Source: Spirochaetales bacterium (GTDB lineage: Bacteria; Spirochaetota; Spirochaetia; SZUA-6; JAFGRV01). Taken from it: 53,845 nt of DNA. Where the stretch lies: the NCBI GenBank assembly GCA_016930085.1, contig JAFGHO010000053.1, forward strand, positions 1 through 53,845, in the 5' to 3' direction. Below, piece after piece: positions 50,282-53,845 of the stretch. The translations under genes were made by a program, and so were the position numbers. The notes beneath the pieces were generated by a model that was given only the letters and a program-made list of their open reading frames with translations, was not told where the DNA came from and did no database searches. Numbering within the stretch: the stretch's first letter is position 1; each line of letters starts with the position of its first letter.

Positions 50282-51379
50282 ATGGCAAAGGGTTTTACGC
50301 TGGAAATCAATCCTGTCGTTTATATTGCGAAGTACCGTGAAGATGGGAAATGGGACGAACAATACATCGAGAAACCCCATCTTGGGCGTGAAGATGAAAA
50401 CAGGATGACGGATGAGAAAAAAGCAGAATTATTGGAAAAACGCAATTCCTTCCCGGAGCTGCCGCTTGTCAATTACACGACACAGTATGGATTCGGCTGT
50501 TTTGAAGGACTGAAGGCGTTCCCTCAAAAAGACGGCGGTCTCAGACTCTTCCGGCCCGACGAAAATGCAAAACGAATGGCACAGTCAATGGAGGGTTTGA
50601 TGATGCCGGTATTTCCCGTCGAATCGTTTATCAACGCAGTCAAACGGATCGTGGCAAAGAATCAGGCGCTTGGATTTACTCCGATATACGACAAGGAGTG
50701 GGAAAAGGATGATTTTGTGCTTGGCCACTCGATGTATATACGGCCGTTTTCGTATTCCGAACCGGGTATCGGACTCAATCTGAGTCACGCCCCGTGGGTC
50801 GTCATGGTGACAACCGCCGTTGGAGCATATTTTATGCCGGGAAACTCGAAAGCGAAAACAACTGAGATGGTACGGGCATATCCCAAAGGAACAGGCTGGA
50901 TTAAATGCAATGCGAATTATGTCACTTCGACACTTGCAAAAAAAAGGGCGATGTCGGAAGGATATATGGAGGCGGTTTTTCTGGATGCCGCCAATCGTCA
51001 ATATATAGAGGAAGGTTCTTCATGTAACATTTTTTTCCTGATAAAGAATGATACGCTGGTCACACCCGAGCTCGGGGATACGGTGCTTCCGGGTATTACA
51101 AGAAAATCGATATTGCAGATTGCAAAGGATAATGGCCTTGAAACAGAAGAGAGAAAAATTTCGATCGAAGAGGTCATGACGGAAGTCACGGAAACATTTG
51201 TTACCGGAACCGCAAGTGGTGTCTGCTATATAGAATCCATGACACATAACGGAAAGACCAAAGTGTTCGGGGACGGAAAAATTGGTGAAAGAACCCGCTA
51301 TTTTCTCAAGACACTCAAAGGGATACAGTACGGCAAACTCGAAGATAGATACGGTTGGATGATGGAAGCGGCACTATAG
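50282..51379 (+). CDS. ilvE: Branched-chain amino acid aminotransferase
   Basis: PLP enzyme that interconverts valine, leucine and isoleucine with their keto acids. 365 aa, the long (type II, eukaryote-like) class. Signatures: YGFGCFEGLKAF, MYIRPFSY, the PLP lysine K208 in GTGWIKCNANYV, and YIEEGSSCNIFF. The PLP lysine context (KCNANY) differs from the usual KxGGNY, a conservative change. The ATG at 50282 is chosen because of GAGGG upstream; a GTG five codons earlier overlaps that site. The gene is monocistronic, with a dyad at its promoter. Confidence 0.92.
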   Translation: MAKGFTLEINPVVYIAKYREDGKWDEQYIEKPHLGREDENRMTDEKKAELLEKRNSFPELPLVNYTTQYGFGCFEGLKAFPQKDGGLRLFRPDENAKRMAQSMEGLMMPVFPVESFINAVKRIVAKNQALGFTPIYDKEWEKDDFVLGHSMYIRPFSYSEPGIGLNLSHAPWVVMVTTAVGAYFMPGNSKAKTTEMVRAYPKGTGWIKCNANYVTSTLAKKRAMSEGYMEAVFLDAANRQYIEEGSSCNIFFLIKNDTLVTPELGDTVLPGITRKSILQIAKDNGLETEERKISIEEVMTEVTETFVTGTASGVCYIESMTHNGKTKVFGDGKIGERTRYFLKTLKGIQYGKLEDRYGWMMEAAL

Positions 51380-51419
51380 ACCGGGATCACTCAAAAGGAA
51401 CAAAGCGGTTTCAAAATCG

Positions 51420-53845
51420 TCAATATTCGATTTTTGTTGAAAAGAGATTATCGATATCCGGTGTTTCGGTATCGAGAGGGATGTCGTTATAGATGAGAAG
51501 CTCATAGCCGGTCTGCGGATAGAGAACATGCCGTTGATTGAGGTATGGTAGGCTTTTCGTCACCTTATCCCGCTCCATCGTTTGGGGGTTTTCAATAAGT
51601 CTGTCAAGGATATCGTAATGCTCCGAAGATTTGGTGAGGTAGACAAGTCCTTCGGATTCTTTTCTTTCATTTTTTGAAACATCGGACAGTTTTAAAAGTG
51701 TAACACCAAGATTATTGTAGGTTCTCATAATGAAATTGACAAGGGATCTATGTTCGGGCTCTTCCAGCGGTCGCAATATTTCGATTTTATCCATCTTTTT
51801 TTGGAGAATATCGAGCAGATGTTGATAATATCCCTGTGCGGCGAAATAATCGCCTCTGAAATAGAGAGCGTTTCCTACCGCAAATATCACATTGATATTA
51901 TTCCGCAAGCCCCTTTCGGCCTTATAGAATTCAATGAGGGCATTGAGGTAGTCCTCGTTTCTGTAATACACATACCCTGTTTTATAGTTCATCGACGGAT
52001 TGGAATATAGATTTTCTTGAGCTTTCCCGAAGTACGCAAGAGCGGCATCAAACAGTTTCGCATCGTAATAGAGAGAACCGCGGTTATAATAAACAAGACC
52101 GCAATCGGGGTATTTTCCTAAAATATTCCTCGATTGCTTGTCCTCGATAATGGAAATCGCGTCATCAAATTCGATTTCGGCCAGTCCTGTTCTCCCTTCT
52201 TCGGTATACCGCTCTCCGAGTCTGTTATAGGTGTCGATATATCTTCTTAATCTTTTTTCAGTGAATGAAAGCGGGGGTACTTTCATAAAGAGGGATTTTG
52301 CCTCGATAAGGGCCTTTTTTTCCTCACCGGGTTCATTCATTATTTTGAAATATCTGGCAAGGTGGTAGTGAATTTCAGGGACGGATGAATCGGCTTTTCG
52401 TGCGCGATCGAGCATGTCCCTGACATCGGTATATTCATTTTTGTCAATCAAATATCCGCCAAGCTGGGCATATATCTCGGCATTTATATCGGCGTTTTTA
52501 TCTGCCTGAAAATAATTTTTTAATTCCATGACGCGGTCAATATCATCTTTCAGAATAAAATACCTGAGGTACCGGAATTTTATTGCATCGTCACTATATT
52601 TACTCTGATAGACGGCATAGGCATTGCTTGCCTCTTCGTAATATCTTTCATCTTCCTGCGCCCATTCGAGAAAATTGTCTCCTGCTGCGAGAAGTCCTTT
52701 TTTGTGATATGGTTCGTGAAAAATGAGATATTGAAGCAGGACTGAGGCCTTCCTGTAATTTCCGCGAATATTGGTTTCAAAGTCAGCGTACGCAATAATG
52801 CCGTTATTATCACGGTTGCCCATACCTGCGATGTTATTTCCGTCCCAATAGATGTCGAGGAGGTCTTCATATTTTTCCTGTGCATAATGATACTGGTTTC
52901 TTTTTACGAACGTATCAGCGTATTTTATATACCAGCTTTCGTCAGGCCACCTGGTATATGCGCGATCGAACGTTTCATTCCCCAATGAATAGTTGTCTTC
53001 CTCGATATATCGAATGCCCTGCTTATACATATTCTGTACGTCAAACCATACATATAGATTGTATATTCCGATACCGACAAAGAAGAGCACGATGAGAGAA
53101 GGAATGATGACACTCAGCATCGGCAGAATATTTTCCCTGAGAACATAACCGAAAGATTTTCGCTCTTCCTCGAATACGTCACCGGTTTTTTTCTCGAAAC
53201 GTTTTGGGAGGATTATTTTCTTGCCGGTTATCTCGGTTACCAGAGCGGCAATATCCGGCGCAGAAGCCTCTTTCACCAACAAATCGACCAGATCTTTTAG
53301 CTTTTGGCTTTCTGCCGCCGCTTGCGCAATCAATTCCTCAACGCGGATCTTCAAGTTGATAGGTAGTGTTTCGAGTGTCTTTTGAATCGATTTGAACTCG
53401 GTATCCGTTATTAAAATTTCCCGATCAATATCCTTTAGCGGCGGTCCCGACTTTTCCTCGTCAATACCTTCTTCAAGTACCGATTCTTCATTTCGTTTCG
53501 CCTCAAACTCTTCGTCCATTTCCGGTAAACTGAACTCATCGATAAAAAACTCTTCTTCATCACCGACTTCAAAAGCTTCAATCCCGGAATCCGCATCGCC
53601 CCCGGGAGATGCGGATTCTTCCAGTGTATCCGACGGCGGAACCGCATCGGAGATTTCGCTTTCAGGTTCCTCCTCTTCCCGGGTAAAATCTTCGGGGATT
53701 GGTAATTCTCCCAATCCTTCGATTTCTTCGGGCATTTCTTCGGTCACACCGGAAGGGATTGCCGAATCTTCGAGTTCATCGGAAGGCCCTTCTTCGACAC
53801 TGAAATCGGCGGGGATGCCGAAGTCGGAGAGGTCTTCATCGGAGA
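51420..53845 (-). CDS. flcA: TPR membrane protein, probable periplasmic flagellar collar protein FlcA; 5' end outside the window
   Basis: The frame stays open to the right edge, so the N-terminus is missing; the visible part is about 807 codons. The first 150 residues are extremely acidic, with two similar units (SDFGIPADFSVEE, ELPIPEDFTREEEE). A short helical domain precedes one membrane span near codons 240-262 (IIPSLIVLFFVGIGIYNLYV). The remaining 550 residues are TPR-type helices (NGIIAYADFETNIRGNYRKA, YYNRGSLYYDAKLFDAALAYFGKA). This acidic cytoplasm/span/TPR periplasm layout is the one I recall for spirochaetal FlcA (BB0326), a collar protein. The identification rests on layout, not alignment. 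Confidence 0.6.
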   Translation of the reverse strand, partial: SDEDLSDFGIPADFSVEEGPSDELEDSAIPSGVTEEMPEEIEGLGELPIPEDFTREEEEPESEISDAVPPSDTLEESASPGGDADSGIEAFEVGDEEEFFIDEFSLPEMDEEFEAKRNEESVLEEGIDEEKSGPPLKDIDREILITDTEFKSIQKTLETLPINLKIRVEELIAQAAAESQKLKDLVDLLVKEASAPDIAALVTEITGKKIILPKRFEKKTGDVFEEERKSFGYVLRENILPMLSVIIPSLIVLFFVGIGIYNLYVWFDVQNMYKQGIRYIEEDNYSLGNETFDRAYTRWPDESWYIKYADTFVKRNQYHYAQEKYEDLLDIYWDGNNIAGMGNRDNNGIIAYADFETNIRGNYRKASVLLQYLIFHEPYHKKGLLAAGDNFLEWAQEDERYYEEASNAYAVYQSKYSDDAIKFRYLRYFILKDDIDRVMELKNYFQADKNADINAEIYAQLGGYLIDKNEYTDVRDMLDRARKADSSVPEIHYHLARYFKIMNEPGEEKKALIEAKSLFMKVPPLSFTEKRLRRYIDTYNRLGERYTEEGRTGLAEIEFDDAISIIEDKQSRNILGKYPDCGLVYYNRGSLYYDAKLFDAALAYFGKAQENLYSNPSMNYKTGYVYYRNEDYLNALIEFYKAERGLRNNINVIFAVGNALYFRGDYFAAQGYYQHLLDILQKKMDKIEILRPLEEPEHRSLVNFIMRTYNNLGVTLLKLSDVSKNERKESEGLVYLTKSSEHYDILDRLIENPQTMERDKVTKSLPYLNQRHVLYPQTGYELLIYNDIPLDTETPDIDNLFSTKIEY

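Overview
The window looks like a chromosomal segment of a free-living or commensal spirochaete (Spirochaetia). The evidence is the gene content: a complete moxR-DUF58-batABCDE operon, an Era GTPase with the GRPSSGKS P-loop that I associate with Treponema and Borrelia, many lipoproteins with an N-terminal lipobox, and, at the right edge, an acidic/transmembrane/TPR protein resembling the spirochaetal flagellar collar protein FlcA. No rRNA, tRNA, CRISPR array or transposase was recognised.

Layout. 0.2-3.2 kb: a CDP-alcohol phosphatidyltransferase, an M48 metalloprotease and a response-regulator diguanylate cyclase. 3.3-9.2 kb: a tight four-gene minus-strand operon with three related P-loop ATPases. 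One is fused to a class III nucleotide cyclase, one carries a membrane span and a PEGA domain, and a TPR/beta-barrel envelope protein is encoded between them. This is the best candidate for an undescribed system. 9.4-14.2 kb: an accessory stretch with a small unknown protein, a decayed WD40 gene, a collapsed metallophosphatase relic, a 15-repeat WG lipoprotein, an outer-membrane-like protein and a STAS-like protein behind a short leader ORF. 14.4-28.9 kb: a GAF-GGDEF-EAL protein with altered motifs, topoisomerase III, a GH94 glycoside phosphorylase, Era, a giant WD40/TPR/transglutaminase lipoprotein and an ApbE lipoprotein.

29.1-30.9 kb: an AT-rich graveyard of mobile or defence genes. It holds an orphan antitoxin, a UvrD-type helicase/nuclease whose middle is missing, a DNA methyltransferase fragment, and a hicAB pair in which hicA has lost its centre while hicB is intact. 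31-36.5 kb: methylthioadenosine phosphorylase, ClpP, PurC, an endonuclease/phosphatase-fold lipoprotein, an unknown helical protein and a VWA-like protein. 36.5-46.8 kb: a structured leader followed by moxR, a DUF58 gene, a SurA-like TPR membrane protein, a DUF4381-like lipoprotein and batA-E. 47-53.8 kb: a leader ORF, PilZ and DUF362-ferredoxin genes, a PlsB-like acyltransferase, a branched-chain aminotransferase and the FlcA-like gene, which runs off the right end.

How the genes work together. Cyclic nucleotide signalling is prominent: two GGDEF proteins and a PilZ protein for c-di-GMP, and a cyclase-ATPase for a purine cyclic nucleotide. The Bat operon encodes a membrane complex of MoxR ATPase, VWA proteins and TPR proteins. 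Several genes have sigma-70-like promoters whose predicted start point lies at or very near the start codon, which suggests leaderless or very short mRNA leaders.
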